Assembly: GCA_018240785.1 (NCBI GenBank)
Contig: JAFEFC010000012.1
Location: 102,564 to 166,563 of the forward strand
Reading direction: 5' to 3'
Length of the DNA stretch: 64,000 nucleotides
Source of the DNA: Pseudomonadota bacterium
Lineage (GTDB): Bacteria > Pseudomonadota > Gammaproteobacteria > Burkholderiales > Rhodocyclaceae
Shown here: one piece after another, positions 1 through 13,740 of the stretch
Layout of the letters: each line of letters starts with the position of its first letter
How positions within the stretch are numbered: the first letter of the stretch is position 1
Notes under the pieces: model-generated
Database searches by the model: none
Told to the model about the DNA's origin: nothing
What the model saw: the letters and a program-made list of their open reading frames with translations, nothing else
Position numbers and translations under genes: made by a program

Positions 1-23
1 TTCGAATCCTTCCGGGCGCGCCA
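1..23 (+). tRNA. tRNA 3' fragment, probably tRNA-Arg
   Basis: The window opens inside a tRNA. The T-loop TTCGAAT, the 3' half of the T-stem, the acceptor strand CGGGCGC, discriminator G and an encoded CCA are visible. The matching 5' acceptor strand would be GCGCCCG, which fits bacterial tRNA-Arg genes such as E. coli tRNA-Arg(CCG). The anticodon lies outside the window, so the amino acid is an inference. Confidence 0.75.
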
Positions 24-38
24 CACAAAACGGCTTGA

Positions 39-73
39 AGCCCAGTCCTTGCGACTGGGCTTTTTGCTTTTTC
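39..73 (+). terminator. Rho-independent terminator after the tRNA
   Basis: AGCCCAGTC and GACTGGGCT form a perfect 9-bp stem around a short loop, followed by TTTTTGCTTTTT. This directly follows the tRNA tail and ends its transcript before the J-domain gene. Confidence 0.85.
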
Positions 74-161
74 GGCGCCCGATCGGACAGCCGCGCGTCG
101 CGCCACTGGCAGCCGTGGTACGGTTTGCGGCATCGCGCTCCCGGGGCTGCACCTTCCTGCA

Positions 162-1190
162 ATGAAAGACGCCTACACCCTGCTCGGTCTCAAACCCGGT
201 GTCTCCGCGAAAGACGTCAAGCGCGCATTCCGGCGACTGGCCATGCAATGGCACCCGGACCGCAATCCGGACCCTGCCGCCCTCGAACACTTCAAGTCCT
301 TGCGCGCGGCTTATGAGCGCCTTCTGGCACACGCAGAGATCGGGGCAACGGCTGAGGAACCCGCACCGACAGCATCAACCGCGTCGGAAAAGCAGGCGGC
401 CTCCAGGGGCGCCGATCGTCACCAGGAGCTGATCCTCAGCATCGAGGAAGCCTGGCTGGGCTGCGAGAAATCCGTGCGCGTCCCGCAGGAATCCGCCTGC
501 CCGACCTGTGAGGGCAGCGGCACGGAGAAACTCGCCCACACCCAGCTCTGCAAGCACTGTCACGGCTCAGGCCGCATCCGCGTGGCCGGCGGCTTGCACC
601 GTTGCGAAACCTGCGGCGGCCGCGGATACCTGAGTCAACGAACGTGCACGATCTGCGATGGCAGCGGAAACGTCCGGACGTGGCGCACGCTTGCGGTGAA
701 GATTCCGCCGGGTCTGATCAGCGGTGACGAATTGCGCGTCGCCGGTGCCGGCGCCCCCCCTTCGGAGCCCGACGGACGCAGCGGCGATCTCCGCTTGCGC
801 GTCCGCCTTGCCGAACACGCCCTGTACCGTCTCGAAGGGCGCGATCTGAGGCTGTCGCGCCCGGTCAGCGCGCTGCGCATGCTGGCCGGCGGCGACATCG
901 AAGTGCCGCTGCCCGCCGGGCCGCTCAGGCTGAAGGTCCAGGCCGGAACCGCGGAGCCGCGCGAACTGCGCATCGAAGGGGCCGGCTTCCCCGCCGGACG
1001 CGGGCAGGCAGCCGGCGCACTCATCGTGGAGCTGCAGCCGGTCATGCCCGAGGCTCTCAACAGCCGCCACCAGCGCCTGCTGGCGGAACTGGACGCCGAG
1101 CTATCCGGCAACGCAAGTTGTCATTACCCCACACTCGCGACCTGGGAAGCAGGCTGGCTTGCCTCCCGGCCGTCGGGGCGGGCTGAGTGA
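162..1190 (+). CDS. DnaJ-like protein: J-domain plus zinc-finger, no G/F region
   Basis: A 342-residue type-I-like Hsp40 co-chaperone. The J-domain is at about residues 3-55 with the HPD motif at 31-33, which in this family stimulates the ATPase of an Hsp70. Four CxxCxGxG zinc motifs follow at about 113-120, 130-137, 148-155 and 162-169, then the C-terminal substrate-binding region ending near 325. Classical DnaJ has a Gly/Phe-rich linker after the J-domain. Here that stretch (about 56-88) is Ala/Glu/Thr-rich, and the protein is about 30 residues shorter than usual DnaJ. It stands alone, convergent with serS, not beside dnaK/grpE, so it is probably a paralogue of the main DnaJ. Its Hsp70 partner is not known from the sequence. 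Confidence 0.85.
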   Translation: MKDAYTLLGLKPGVSAKDVKRAFRRLAMQWHPDRNPDPAALEHFKSLRAAYERLLAHAEIGATAEEPAPTASTASEKQAASRGADRHQELILSIEEAWLGCEKSVRVPQESACPTCEGSGTEKLAHTQLCKHCHGSGRIRVAGGLHRCETCGGRGYLSQRTCTICDGSGNVRTWRTLAVKIPPGLISGDELRVAGAGAPPSEPDGRSGDLRLRVRLAEHALYRLEGRDLRLSRPVSALRMLAGGDIEVPLPAGPLRLKVQAGTAEPRELRIEGAGFPAGRGQAAGALIVELQPVMPEALNSRHQRLLAELDAELSGNASCHYPTLATWEAGWLASRPSGRAE

Positions 1191-1221
1191 GGGATCGCCG
1201 GCCAGGCAATCGCCGTGAGGC

Positions 1222-2547
<1,326 letters not shown>

Positions 2548-2646
2548 TTAGCCACTGAAGTTCATCGAAAGACTGCAGAAAAGGCGTCAAGCCTCTGTTG
2601 AAACACGACTAACGACAGTTCAGGCGACACCGCGCAGTGCAACATC

Positions 2647-2659
2647 TTTGATTATCAAA
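2647..2659. promoter_or_regulatory. Palindrome TTTGAT-T-ATCAAA, possible regulator site
   Basis: A 13-bp perfect inverted repeat in the AT-rich gap between serS and the small plus-strand gene. The half-sites TTGAT/ATCAA are those of FNR/Anr boxes, but the spacer is 1 bp instead of 4, so it is not a standard FNR site. It lies about 78 bp upstream of the inferred transcription start. Confidence 0.3.
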
Positions 2660-2696
2660 ATCAATGCCTTGCGACGAAGCCATGGGCAAATTTGGC

Positions 2697-2724
2697 TTGC
2701 CATTTCCATTTCTACGCATATTCT
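2697..2724 (+). promoter_or_regulatory. Candidate sigma-70 promoter for the small gene
   Basis: TTGCCA (2697-2702), a 16-bp spacer and TATTCT (2719-2724) give an expected start near 2731. The first possible ATG (2743) would then have its AAAGGAG at the very end of the transcript, which favours the second ATG at 2785. Confidence 0.4.
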
Positions 2725-2784
2725 TAAAGGAGATCTGAATCAATGCCGCGCAAGACGGCTGAAATGACATCTGGAGGGGTACCC

Positions 2785-3048
2785 ATGCTGTCGATTCGTG
2801 ATTGTCTCGATTATTGCGATCTCACTGAAGACGAAGTTGCACTCGTTGCCGAACATGAAGGCATTCCCGACGCTGCCGCCGCGCAGGTTGTGTGCGGACT
2901 GGTGCAGACACCGGAGGGCGTGTTGCTGGTCACCAATTACATGCTGGACCTGATCGAGCGCGCCGACGAGGAAGGCGATCACGCGAAAGCGGATCGCGCG
3001 CGGTCGCTGTGTGCCAGATTCATGGCCGACCATCCGCTTCGTCACTGA
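2785..3048 (+). CDS. Small conserved-type hypothetical protein (87 aa)
   Basis: I do not recognise a named function. The product is acidic and helical, beginning MLSIRDCLDYCDLTEDE, with no membrane segment and no metal motif beyond three scattered cysteines. Two starts are possible: ATG 2743 (14 residues more, preceded by AAAGGAG) and ATG 2785 (preceded by GGAGG at 7 bases). I chose 2785 because the inferred promoter ends near 2731 and because proteins I recall from related betaproteobacteria begin at MLxIRxC. The gene lies on the plus strand inside an otherwise minus-strand block, and its last 29 bases overlap the end of rarA. Confidence 0.7.
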   Translation: MLSIRDCLDYCDLTEDEVALVAEHEGIPDAAAAQVVCGLVQTPEGVLLVTNYMLDLIERADEEGDHAKADRARSLCARFMADHPLRH

Positions 3049-4387
3049 TCGACATTCGCTCACTCGCTTCCTGCATCACAGCCGCGCCGGCCGCCCGATC
3101 CAGGGCGCGCAGGCGCGCCAGCTTTTCCGCAATGCGGATCTCGAGCCCGCGCGGCACAGGCTCATACCAGCCGGGTTCTTCCATTCCTTCAGGGAGGTAG
3201 CGTTCACCTGCCGCATAGGCATCCGGCTCGTCGTGCGCGTAACGGTACGCCTTTGCGTAACCGAGATCCTTCATGAGACGAGTCGGCGCGTTGCGCAGAT
3301 GCAGCGGCACGGGACGGGACGCATCCTGCTTCACGAAGGCCCGCGCCGCATTGTAGGCCTTGTACACCGCATTCGATTTCGCCGCGCAAGCGAGGAACAC
3401 CGCCGCCTGGGCAAGCGCGAGTTCGCCCTCGGGCGAGCCCAGGCGCTCGTAGCTCGCGCATGCGTTCAACGTGATTTCGAGCGCCCGCGGATCGGCCAGA
3501 CCGACATCCTCGACCGCCATGCGTACCAGCCGCCGTCCGAGATAATGCGGATCGACCCCGCCATCGAGCATTCGGCACAGCCAGTAGAGCGCGGCGTCGG
3601 GATGGGATCCCCGCACCGACTTGTGCAACGCGGAGATCTGATCGTAAAACGCTTCCCCACCCTTGTCGAAACGGCGCAGGTTGCGCGACAGGGCGTCGTC
3701 CACGAAAGACGGCGTCACCGGATTCACGTTGGCCGTCTCGGCGGCGATCTGAACCTGTTCGATCAGGTTCATCAGGCGCCGTGCGTCGCCGTCGGCGAAA
3801 CCGACGAGACGGTCGCGCGCGTCGTCCTCGAAGACCAGTTCGGGGCAGGCCAGCGCGCATGCACGATTGAACAGTTCTCCCAGCGCCTGTGCGTCCAGGG
3901 GCTCGAGGACATAGACGGCGGCACGCGACAGCAGCGCCGAATTGACCTCGAAGGACGGGTTTTCGGTCGTGGCGCCGATGAAGGTCACCAGCCCCTGTTC
4001 GACGTAGGGCAGGAACGCATCCTGCTGCGCCTTGTTGAAGCGATGCACCTCATCGACGAACAGAATTGTGTGGCGCCCGCGCGCCTTCGCCGCCTGCGCC
4101 TGCTGAATGGCTTCGCGGATCTCCTTGACGCCGGAAAACACCGCCGAAAGCGCGACGAACTCGGCGTCGAAACCCTGCGCCATGAGCCGTGCGAGCGTCG
4201 TCTTGCCCACGCCGGGAGGCCCCCACAGGATCATCGAATGTGGCTTGCGCGCTGTGAACGCGAGCCGCAAGGGTTTGCCGGGGCCCAGCAGGTGCGCCTG
4301 TCCAGCCACCTCGTCGAGGCTGCGCGGGCGCATGCGCTCGGCAAGCGGGACCCGTGGCGGCTCGAGATCCTCGAACAGATCGCTCAT
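3020..4387 (-). CDS. rarA: Replication-associated recombination protein A (AAA+ ATPase)
   Basis: MgsA/WHIP-type clamp-loader-like ATPase that acts at stalled replication forks. The 455 residues hold Walker A GPPGVGKTT (56-64), Walker B ILFVDE (108-113) and the sensor motif GATTENPSFE near 138-147. These are followed by the tetramerisation and C-terminal domains typical of RarA. A role at replication forks fits its position downstream of ftsK and lolA. It starts 10 bases after the lolA stop, so the genes are probably co-transcribed. Its 3' end overlaps the convergent small gene. Confidence 0.95.
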   Translation of the reverse strand: MSDLFEDLEPPRVPLAERMRPRSLDEVAGQAHLLGPGKPLRLAFTARKPHSMILWGPPGVGKTTLARLMAQGFDAEFVALSAVFSGVKEIREAIQQAQAAKARGRHTILFVDEVHRFNKAQQDAFLPYVEQGLVTFIGATTENPSFEVNSALLSRAAVYVLEPLDAQALGELFNRACALACPELVFEDDARDRLVGFADGDARRLMNLIEQVQIAAETANVNPVTPSFVDDALSRNLRRFDKGGEAFYDQISALHKSVRGSHPDAALYWLCRMLDGGVDPHYLGRRLVRMAVEDVGLADPRALEITLNACASYERLGSPEGELALAQAAVFLACAAKSNAVYKAYNAARAFVKQDASRPVPLHLRNAPTRLMKDLGYAKAYRYAHDEPDAYAAGERYLPEGMEEPGWYEPVPRGLEIRIAEKLARLRALDRAAGAAVMQEASERMSISDEADGRP

Positions 4388-4397
4388 TCGCGCAGGC

Positions 4398-5071
4398 TCA
4401 CCGCGCCGCAGGAACGGAATCCACCATGTCGCCGATCACGTCGGCGCCGGCAGGCGCGATAAAGCGAAAACGCGCTGCGTCCAGCGGTGGATTCGGGTGG
4501 AGCCGGGTGAAGTTGAGCTGCGTCGTCTGGCCGAAATTGTCCCTCATCTCCATGCGCTTGAGCTCCCCGCCTGCGAGGCCGATACGCAGGGATTCGAAAG
4601 CCCCCTCGGCACGCTTCGGCCGCGCCTCGACCCAGTCGAGCCCTCCGCTGCTGCCCGCATCGCTCAGGACGAAGTTCTCGTCCAGCGAACCGCTGCCGAA
4701 CAGGATGGCCGCCGGCGTGGCGCCGAGCGCGTCTCCGATATGGCGCACCGTGACCTGGTTGAGGTCGCGGTCCCAGGTCCACATGCGCTGGCCGTCACCG
4801 ACGAGCAATTGCGGATAAGGCTTCTCGTACTCCCAGCGAAACTTGCCTGGCCGGGAGAAGGCAAAGTGGCCGACGGACTGTTGCGGCTTGCGCCCCGACT
4901 TGGCAGCCACGACCTGCTCGAACTCCCCTTCCGCGCTGCGCGTTGCCGCAACGAACTGGCGCAACTGCACCACTGCATCAGCGGCCGACGCCATACCGCC
5001 AGCGATGAACAACGCCATCCCCAGCGCCAGGCGTCGCGCGGCCATCCCTGTCGGGTTCCAGCAAAATGCTC

Positions 5072-5075
<4 letters not shown>
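4398..5075 (-). CDS. lolA: Outer-membrane lipoprotein carrier protein LolA
   Basis: Periplasmic chaperone that accepts lipoproteins released by LolCDE and hands them to LolB at the outer membrane. The 225-residue precursor has a hydrophobic signal segment (about 14-30) with likely cleavage after ASA. The mature LolA fold follows, with recognisable blocks [27 protein letters not shown] and VEARPK. Its ATG overlaps the ftsK stop (ATGA), which supports this start and indicates translational coupling. An internal Met 11 residues downstream would also leave a good signal peptide. Confidence 0.93.
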
Positions 5076-7366
<2,291 letters not shown>

Positions 7367-7507
7367 GGAGGGGCGGCAAAAGGCCTGAAAGAGACTTCGA
7401 GGCCGGATTATAAGCGATCCCCCGCTCCCGCAGTCTCGAGGCGTCTGCCGACCGCCGTCGCCCGAGCGCAGCATGGCGCAATGTGGGCCGCGGCCGCAGC
7501 GCCCCGA

Positions 7508-8179
7508 TCAGACCTCGCTGAGGCGGTCCCGCAAGATGATGCCCTGTGGCGTTTCCTCGATCAGGCCCTGCTGTCCGAGATCTTTCATCACCCGGCTGAC
7601 CATCTCCCGGGACGCACCGATCATCTTCGCGATGTCCTGCTTCGAGATCTTGCGCACCACGACCGTCTTGCCGTCGATGTCCTCCGACATCTCGATGAGC
7701 AGGCGCGCCACGCGACCATAGACGTCCATCAGCGCCAGGCTCTCGATCTTGCGATCGGCGTCGCGAAGACGCTCGACGAGATTGCACATGATGCGCCATG
7801 CAATGTCGAAGTTGTCGTGCATGATCTGGCGGAAGTCATGCTTGGAAATCATCACCAGATCCGAGGCGACCACCGCGATGACCGAGGCCGAACGGGGCTG
7901 CTCGTCGAAGATTCCCATCTCGCCGAACAGTTCGCCCTGCCCGAGAATCGAAAGAATGACTTCGCGGCCGTCCTCGTCACTCACGACGACCTTCAAGCTG
8001 CCGGTAAGAACGAAATAGACGTAGTCTGGCCGATCACCCGCGTTGACGACCGTCTGCCCGCGTGGAATCCGACGCATCATTGCGGCGCGTGCCACCGTGG
8101 CGAGCACCTCCTCCGACAACCCGTGGAAAAGGGGAAAAGTCTTGAGGGCAATGGGAGAAACGACCGTTGATTGACTCAT
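7508..8179 (-). CDS. Crp/Fnr-family transcriptional regulator
   Basis: A 223-residue regulator. The cyclic-nucleotide-binding fold occupies about residues 12-125 and contains a near-complete phosphate-binding cassette (FGEMGIFDEQPRSAS), so it may truly bind a cyclic nucleotide. There is no FNR-type N-terminal cysteine cluster. After the dimerisation helix, a winged helix-turn-helix (about 165-205) has the recognition stretch GASREMVSRVMKDL, close to CRP's CSRETVGRILKML. It is therefore expected to read TGTGA-type half-sites. The gene is divergent from trxB, and a CRP-like operator lies just ahead of its start, suggesting autoregulation. Confidence 0.9.
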   Translation of the reverse strand: MSQSTVVSPIALKTFPLFHGLSEEVLATVARAAMMRRIPRGQTVVNAGDRPDYVYFVLTGSLKVVVSDEDGREVILSILGQGELFGEMGIFDEQPRSASVIAVVASDLVMISKHDFRQIMHDNFDIAWRIMCNLVERLRDADRKIESLALMDVYGRVARLLIEMSEDIDGKTVVVRKISKQDIAKMIGASREMVSRVMKDLGQQGLIEETPQGIILRDRLSEV

Positions 8180-8214
8180 GCTGTCTCCGGATGACGCGGA
8201 CCACTCTGAAATTC

Positions 8215-8230
8215 CGTGAAGCTTGTCACA
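8215..8230. promoter_or_regulatory. CRP-like operator CGTGA-N6-TCACA
   Basis: Read on the minus strand this is TGTGA CAAGCT TCACG, nine of ten positions of the CRP consensus TGTGA-N6-TCACA with exact spacing. It lies 36-51 bases upstream of the Crp-family gene, whose recognition helix resembles that of CRP. Autoregulation is the simplest reading (inference). Confidence 0.6.
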
Positions 8231-8237
8231 AGTTTAA

Positions 8238-9347
<1,110 letters not shown>

Positions 9348-9359
9348 GGACGCGCGCCA

Positions 9360-10451
9360 ATGCCCCGCCGTTCTCGCACCGCCTCGGCCCGGCATGCCCG
9401 AGCCCTCGCCGGCGCGGCCGGCGGCGGCGCGGCGCGCACGGCGAGCCCTTTCGAAGCCCTGGCGCGCCTTGGGAAAACAAGCGAGCCGACGCCCACAACG
9501 CCCCGAGCCCCTTCTGCGGGTGGTGGCAATGCCGCGAAGCTGCCAGAGGCGGATCGGGCAACCAAGGGGGACACCGTCGTCGACGCAGACGATGTCGCCC
9601 TGTTCCTCAAGGCGAATGCGAACACACGTCCGCTTGCCCATGGAGGACGGCTCGAGCTTGAACGCCCCCGCCCCGAGCCGATTCCCCGCTTCAGCACTCT
9701 GCCACAAGCGGAAGATGGGCCGATGGTACGCCACGCCGTCTCCGATGCGCTCCGCGCAGCCTATGAGGACGTCACGCCGCTCAAAGACACCGGGCGCGTC
9801 GTGCTGGATACGCCCGCACGCCATCGGGATCGATCCCTCCACGCGCAGGAAACAACCGCATACGGTGCTGTAGCGGAAGGCCCAGCGGCGCTTCCATCCG
9901 ACGTCGACGCCAACGACCCCAACGCGCTCTTCCGCTACGCGATGAGCGGCGCGAAGCCGATCGATACACGCAATCGCGTGGTACTCGAACGCCCCTCGCC
10001 CGCGCCCTCACCAATCAAGCGCGAGGCCGACGAGCGCGCTGCGCTGACCGAATCCCTGAGCGCGCCACTCAGCTTCGAAGATCGGCTGGACATGGGTGAT
10101 GAAGCGGCCTTTCTGCGTACCGGGCTGCCGCGTCGGGTCCTGAGCGATCTGCGGCGCGGGCGCTGGGTCCTGCAAGGACAAATCGACCTGCACGGTCTCA
10201 CCCGCGACGAAGCTCGCGCAGCCCTCGGCCACTTTCTCACCACAAGCCTGCAGCAGGGTCACCGCTGCATCCGCGTGATTCACGGCAAGGGGCTGGGTTC
10301 CCCAGGACGCGTATCCATCCTCAAGCAGCTCTCGAGAGGCTGGCTGGCACAGCGCGAGGAAATACTGGCATTTTGCCAAGCCGGGCCACACGATGGCGGC
10401 GCCGGGGCGCTCCTGGTTCTGATGCGGGCGCAGAACGCAGCCCGCGACTGA
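9360..10451 (+). CDS. Smr-domain protein with triplicated N-terminal module
   Basis: The C-terminal Smr domain (about residues 276-355) has the LHGLTRDEARAAL helix and the RVIHGKGLGSP motif. Smr domains of this class are proposed or shown to be nucleases or RNA/DNA-binding modules related to MutS2. Solitary Smr proteins are usually about 180-230 residues; this one has 363. The extra N-terminal part carries three related units, at about 78-106, 127-153 and 186-214. Each follows the pattern of a short helix, then P(L/I), then R-V/L-x-L-(E/D)-x-P. Only one such unit is normally placed before the Smr domain. The gene starts 12 bases after trxB and is probably co-transcribed with it. Confidence 0.88.
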   Translation: MPRRSRTASARHARALAGAAGGGAARTASPFEALARLGKTSEPTPTTPRAPSAGGGNAAKLPEADRATKGDTVVDADDVALFLKANANTRPLAHGGRLELERPRPEPIPRFSTLPQAEDGPMVRHAVSDALRAAYEDVTPLKDTGRVVLDTPARHRDRSLHAQETTAYGAVAEGPAALPSDVDANDPNALFRYAMSGAKPIDTRNRVVLERPSPAPSPIKREADERAALTESLSAPLSFEDRLDMGDEAAFLRTGLPRRVLSDLRRGRWVLQGQIDLHGLTRDEARAALGHFLTTSLQQGHRCIRVIHGKGLGSPGRVSILKQLSRGWLAQREEILAFCQAGPHDGGAGALLVLMRAQNAARD

Positions 10452-10468
10452 AACAAACGACGCCGCGT

Positions 10469-10807
<339 letters not shown>

Positions 10808-10865
10808 TCATGTCTCCTGGTCCCTGGTCCGGCATTTCGCTCGTGCAAACCTCATCCGTTCGCGC

Positions 10866-12494
10866 TCAGAACTCGTCCTGGTAACGGGATGTTATCGGAT
10901 ATCGCCAGTCCCTGCCGAAGCCGCGCTGCGTGACACGGATACCGACCGGCGCCTGGCGACGCTTGTATTCGTTGCGCTTGAGCATGGCCACCGTGCGTCG
11001 CACATCCGCCTCCGGAAAGCCTGCAGCGATGATCTGCCGCGGCGACTCGTCCCGTTCCATGTAGGCCTCGATGATCGCGTCGAGCACCTCGTACGGAGGC
11101 AGACTGTCCTGGTCCGTCTGACCCGGCTTGAGCTCGGCCGAAGGCGGGCGGTCGATGATGTTCTGCGGTATCACCGGACTGACGCTGTTACGCCAGTTCG
11201 AAAGTCGGTACACGAAGGTCTTGTACAGGTCCTTCAGCACCGCGAAACCGCCCGCCATGTCGCCATAGAGCGTGGCGTAACCTGTCGCCATCTCGCTCTT
11301 GTTCCCCGTGGTGAGGACGATCGCGCCGGTCTTGTTCGAAAGCGCCATCAGGATCATTCCCCGGATCCTGCTCTGCAGGTTCTCCTCCGTCGTGTCCTCA
11401 GGCAGCCCCGCGAACTGTGGCGCAAGCAGTTCGCCGAAGACCTTCATGGCCGGCTCGATCGGGATCTCGTCGTAGCGGACGCCGAGCCGCCGCACCATCT
11501 CGCGCGAATCGTCGAGGCTCATTTGCGCCGTGTAGGGAGAAGGCATCATCACCGCGCGCACGCGATCGGCTCCGAGCGCGTCGACCGCGACCGCGAGCGT
11601 CAGCGCCGAGTCGATGCCCCCCGACAGCCCGATGATCGCTCCAGGAAAGCGGTTCTTGGCGAGGTAGTCGCGCACACCGCATTTGAGCGCCTCATAGGCG
11701 TCTTCCTCCAGCGGCCGTGCCAACTCCTGAACGTCCGAAATCCAGCGGCCATTCACGAATCGCACGATGTCGAGCCGCTCTTCGAAAGATGCGCTCTGAT
11801 ACGCCAAGGCGCCATCCGCATCCACCGCAAACGAGCCACCGTCGAACACCAGCTCGTCCTGCCCGCCAACCATGTTGCAGTAGAGGATGGGCAGGCCGGT
11901 CTCCCGCACCCGATCACGCAGCACCTGGTGCCTGCGCTGCTGCTTGTTCATGTGAAAGGGTGAGGCGTTCAGCGACAGAAGCACCTCGGCGCCCGCCGCG
12001 CGAGCCAAGGCCGCCGGCGCGGCCTCCCACAGGTCAGCGCAGATCGTCACCCCGAGGCGGACACCCTTGTAGTCGAACACGCAAGGCACCAGACCGGCCT
12101 CGAAGTAGCGCTCCTCGTCGAACACCTCATAGTTCGGCAGCAGATGCTTGTGGTAGGTCGCCTCGAGCCGGCCATCCACGATGACGGACGCGGCGTTGAA
12201 ATAGCCCTCGTCCGCCTCCACCGGGTGGCCCAGCACCACACACAGGCCCCGCGACGCCTCGACAATGCGCGCCGTCTCGCGTGCACATGCCCGATAAAAA
12301 TCAGGGCGCAGCAGCAGATCCTCGGGCGGGTAACCGGCAAGGGCCAGTTCCGGGGTCAGGACCAAGTCGGCCCCGGCCGCCCTGGCTGCCTCCATGCAGG
12401 AAATCACCCGGTCGGCATTGGACTGCAGGTCACCGACGGTAAAATTCCCCTGTGCAACCGCAACGGAGATCGATTTGTGTTGAATGTTCATCAT
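10866..12494 (-). CDS. nadE: Glutamine-dependent NAD+ synthetase
   Basis: Final step of NAD synthesis: amidation of nicotinate adenine dinucleotide using ammonia from glutamine. The N-terminal nitrilase-type glutaminase domain has the triad Glu49, Lys116 and Cys152. The C-terminal synthetase domain carries the ATP-pyrophosphatase motif SGGIDS at 291-296 and TTGNKSE. The 542-residue length matches the short two-domain bacterial type. The ATG ATG start leaves two choices one codon apart. glnB follows 58 bases downstream. Confidence 0.95.
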   Translation of the reverse strand: MMNIQHKSISVAVAQGNFTVGDLQSNADRVISCMEAARAAGADLVLTPELALAGYPPEDLLLRPDFYRACARETARIVEASRGLCVVLGHPVEADEGYFNAASVIVDGRLEATYHKHLLPNYEVFDEERYFEAGLVPCVFDYKGVRLGVTICADLWEAAPAALARAAGAEVLLSLNASPFHMNKQQRRHQVLRDRVRETGLPILYCNMVGGQDELVFDGGSFAVDADGALAYQSASFEERLDIVRFVNGRWISDVQELARPLEEDAYEALKCGVRDYLAKNRFPGAIIGLSGGIDSALTLAVAVDALGADRVRAVMMPSPYTAQMSLDDSREMVRRLGVRYDEIPIEPAMKVFGELLAPQFAGLPEDTTEENLQSRIRGMILMALSNKTGAIVLTTGNKSEMATGYATLYGDMAGGFAVLKDLYKTFVYRLSNWRNSVSPVIPQNIIDRPPSAELKPGQTDQDSLPPYEVLDAIIEAYMERDESPRQIIAAGFPEADVRRTVAMLKRNEYKRRQAPVGIRVTQRGFGRDWRYPITSRYQDEF

Positions 12495-12562
12495 GAGGCG
12501 AAACTATACCGCTTCGACGCGCCGACGGCGCATCCGAAGCGCTGCCGCGCCGGTAACCCAAG

Positions 12563-13720
12563 ATGCGCACTCTTGTCATGAATGCGCATGACGGCTTTGT
12601 CATCCTGGACAGTCTGCACGCGATAAGTCCTGCCGACTGGGATGAACTGGCGCGACATGAAGGCGTAACCGCGCCGGCAGTCAGCCATTCCTTCCTTGGC
12701 ACCCTCGAAGAGACGGGTTGTGTCGGCAATGGAACCGGCTGGGCTCCCAGGCATGCGACCTTGTGGCAGGACGGCCGGCTGGCCGCCGCCATGCCTCTCT
12801 ACGAGAAGGAGCATTCCTATGGTGAGTATGTCTTCGACTGGGCCTGGGCAGACGCCTATGCACGGCATGGCCTGGACTACTACCCAAAGTGGCTCTCGGC
12901 CATCCCTTTCACGCCTCTACCGGGAAGGCGCCTGCTTGGCCATGACCCGCTGACGGGGCGAAAACTGCTGGACGCCACTCTCGAGCACGTGCGCGCAAGC
13001 GGGCGATCCTCCTTCCACGTTCTACTGCCAAGCGAAGAAGAAGCCTCCTGGTTGCGCGACGCAGGCTTGTTGATACGCCATGGCGTGCAGTTCCACTGGA
13101 AGAACCAGCGCTATCACGATTTCGACGACTTCGTCGCCGGAATGAACCACGACAAGCGGAAGAAGATTAAACAGGAACGGCGTCGTGCCCAGCAGCATCG
13201 GCTCGATCTTCGATGGCTGGACGGCCGCTCGGCCACGACATCCGATTGGTCCTTCTTCCATCGCTGCTACGCCATGACCTATGCGCTGCATCGGTCGACG
13301 CCCTATCTGCGTCCCGGCTTCTTCGTCGAGCTCGCCCGACGCCAGCCAGATGCCGTACGCCTCCTGGTGGCGAGCCGCAAGGGACAACCGATCGCTTCGG
13401 CCTTCTTCCTGTCCGACCAGCAAGCCTTGTATGGGAGATACTGGGGTGCAATCGAGCATCTGCCCTTCCTGCACTTCGAGCTGTGCTACTACCAGGCAAT
13501 CGAATATTGCATCGCCACGGGGCGCGATAGATTCGAAGGTGGAGCGCAGGGCGAACACAAGCTAGCGCGCGGCCTACTGCCTGTAGTCACCTATTCAGCA
13601 CACTGGATTCGGCATCCACGTTTCCGCCATGCCGTCCAGGATTATCTCGCACGCGAGACCGCTGGCATCGAGGTGTACATGGACGAACTGCAGGACAGGA
13701 CGCCCTTCCGTACCGCCTGA
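12563..13720 (+). CDS. FemAB-like/GNAT N-acyltransferase family protein (DUF482 type)
   Basis: A 385-residue protein resembling the PF04339 group annotated as peptidoglycan biosynthesis/recognition proteins. Recognisable blocks are HSFLGTLEETGCVGNGTGW near the N-terminus, MPLYEKEHSYGEYVFDW, a basic stretch HDKRKKIKQERRR near 195-207, and a C-terminal GNAT-like core containing FFLSDQQALYGRYWG and FEGGAQGEHKLARG. The family is structurally related to Fem-type acyltransferases that use aminoacyl-tRNA, but the substrate is unknown. The gene is divergent from nadE (68-base gap) and convergent with nudF. Confidence 0.8.
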   Translation: MRTLVMNAHDGFVILDSLHAISPADWDELARHEGVTAPAVSHSFLGTLEETGCVGNGTGWAPRHATLWQDGRLAAAMPLYEKEHSYGEYVFDWAWADAYARHGLDYYPKWLSAIPFTPLPGRRLLGHDPLTGRKLLDATLEHVRASGRSSFHVLLPSEEEASWLRDAGLLIRHGVQFHWKNQRYHDFDDFVAGMNHDKRKKIKQERRRAQQHRLDLRWLDGRSATTSDWSFFHRCYAMTYALHRSTPYLRPGFFVELARRQPDAVRLLVASRKGQPIASAFFLSDQQALYGRYWGAIEHLPFLHFELCYYQAIEYCIATGRDRFEGGAQGEHKLARGLLPVVTYSAHWIRHPRFRHAVQDYLARETAGIEVYMDELQDRTPFRTA

Positions 13721-13740
13721 CTTACTGCCGGCCCCTACCC

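Noticed and set aside
2647-2659. Consensus FNR/Anr box
   Set aside because: Half-sites match but the spacer is 1 bp, not 4. Kept only as an unassigned palindrome.
3011-4462. 483-codon open frame opposite rarA
   Set aside because: Lies wholly antisense to the well-supported rarA, with Arg/His-rich composition typical of high-GC shadow frames.
10808-10865. Sigma-54 promoter upstream of glnB
   Set aside because: No TGGCAC-N5-TTGC arrangement; the nearest TTTGCACG fragment lacks the second element.
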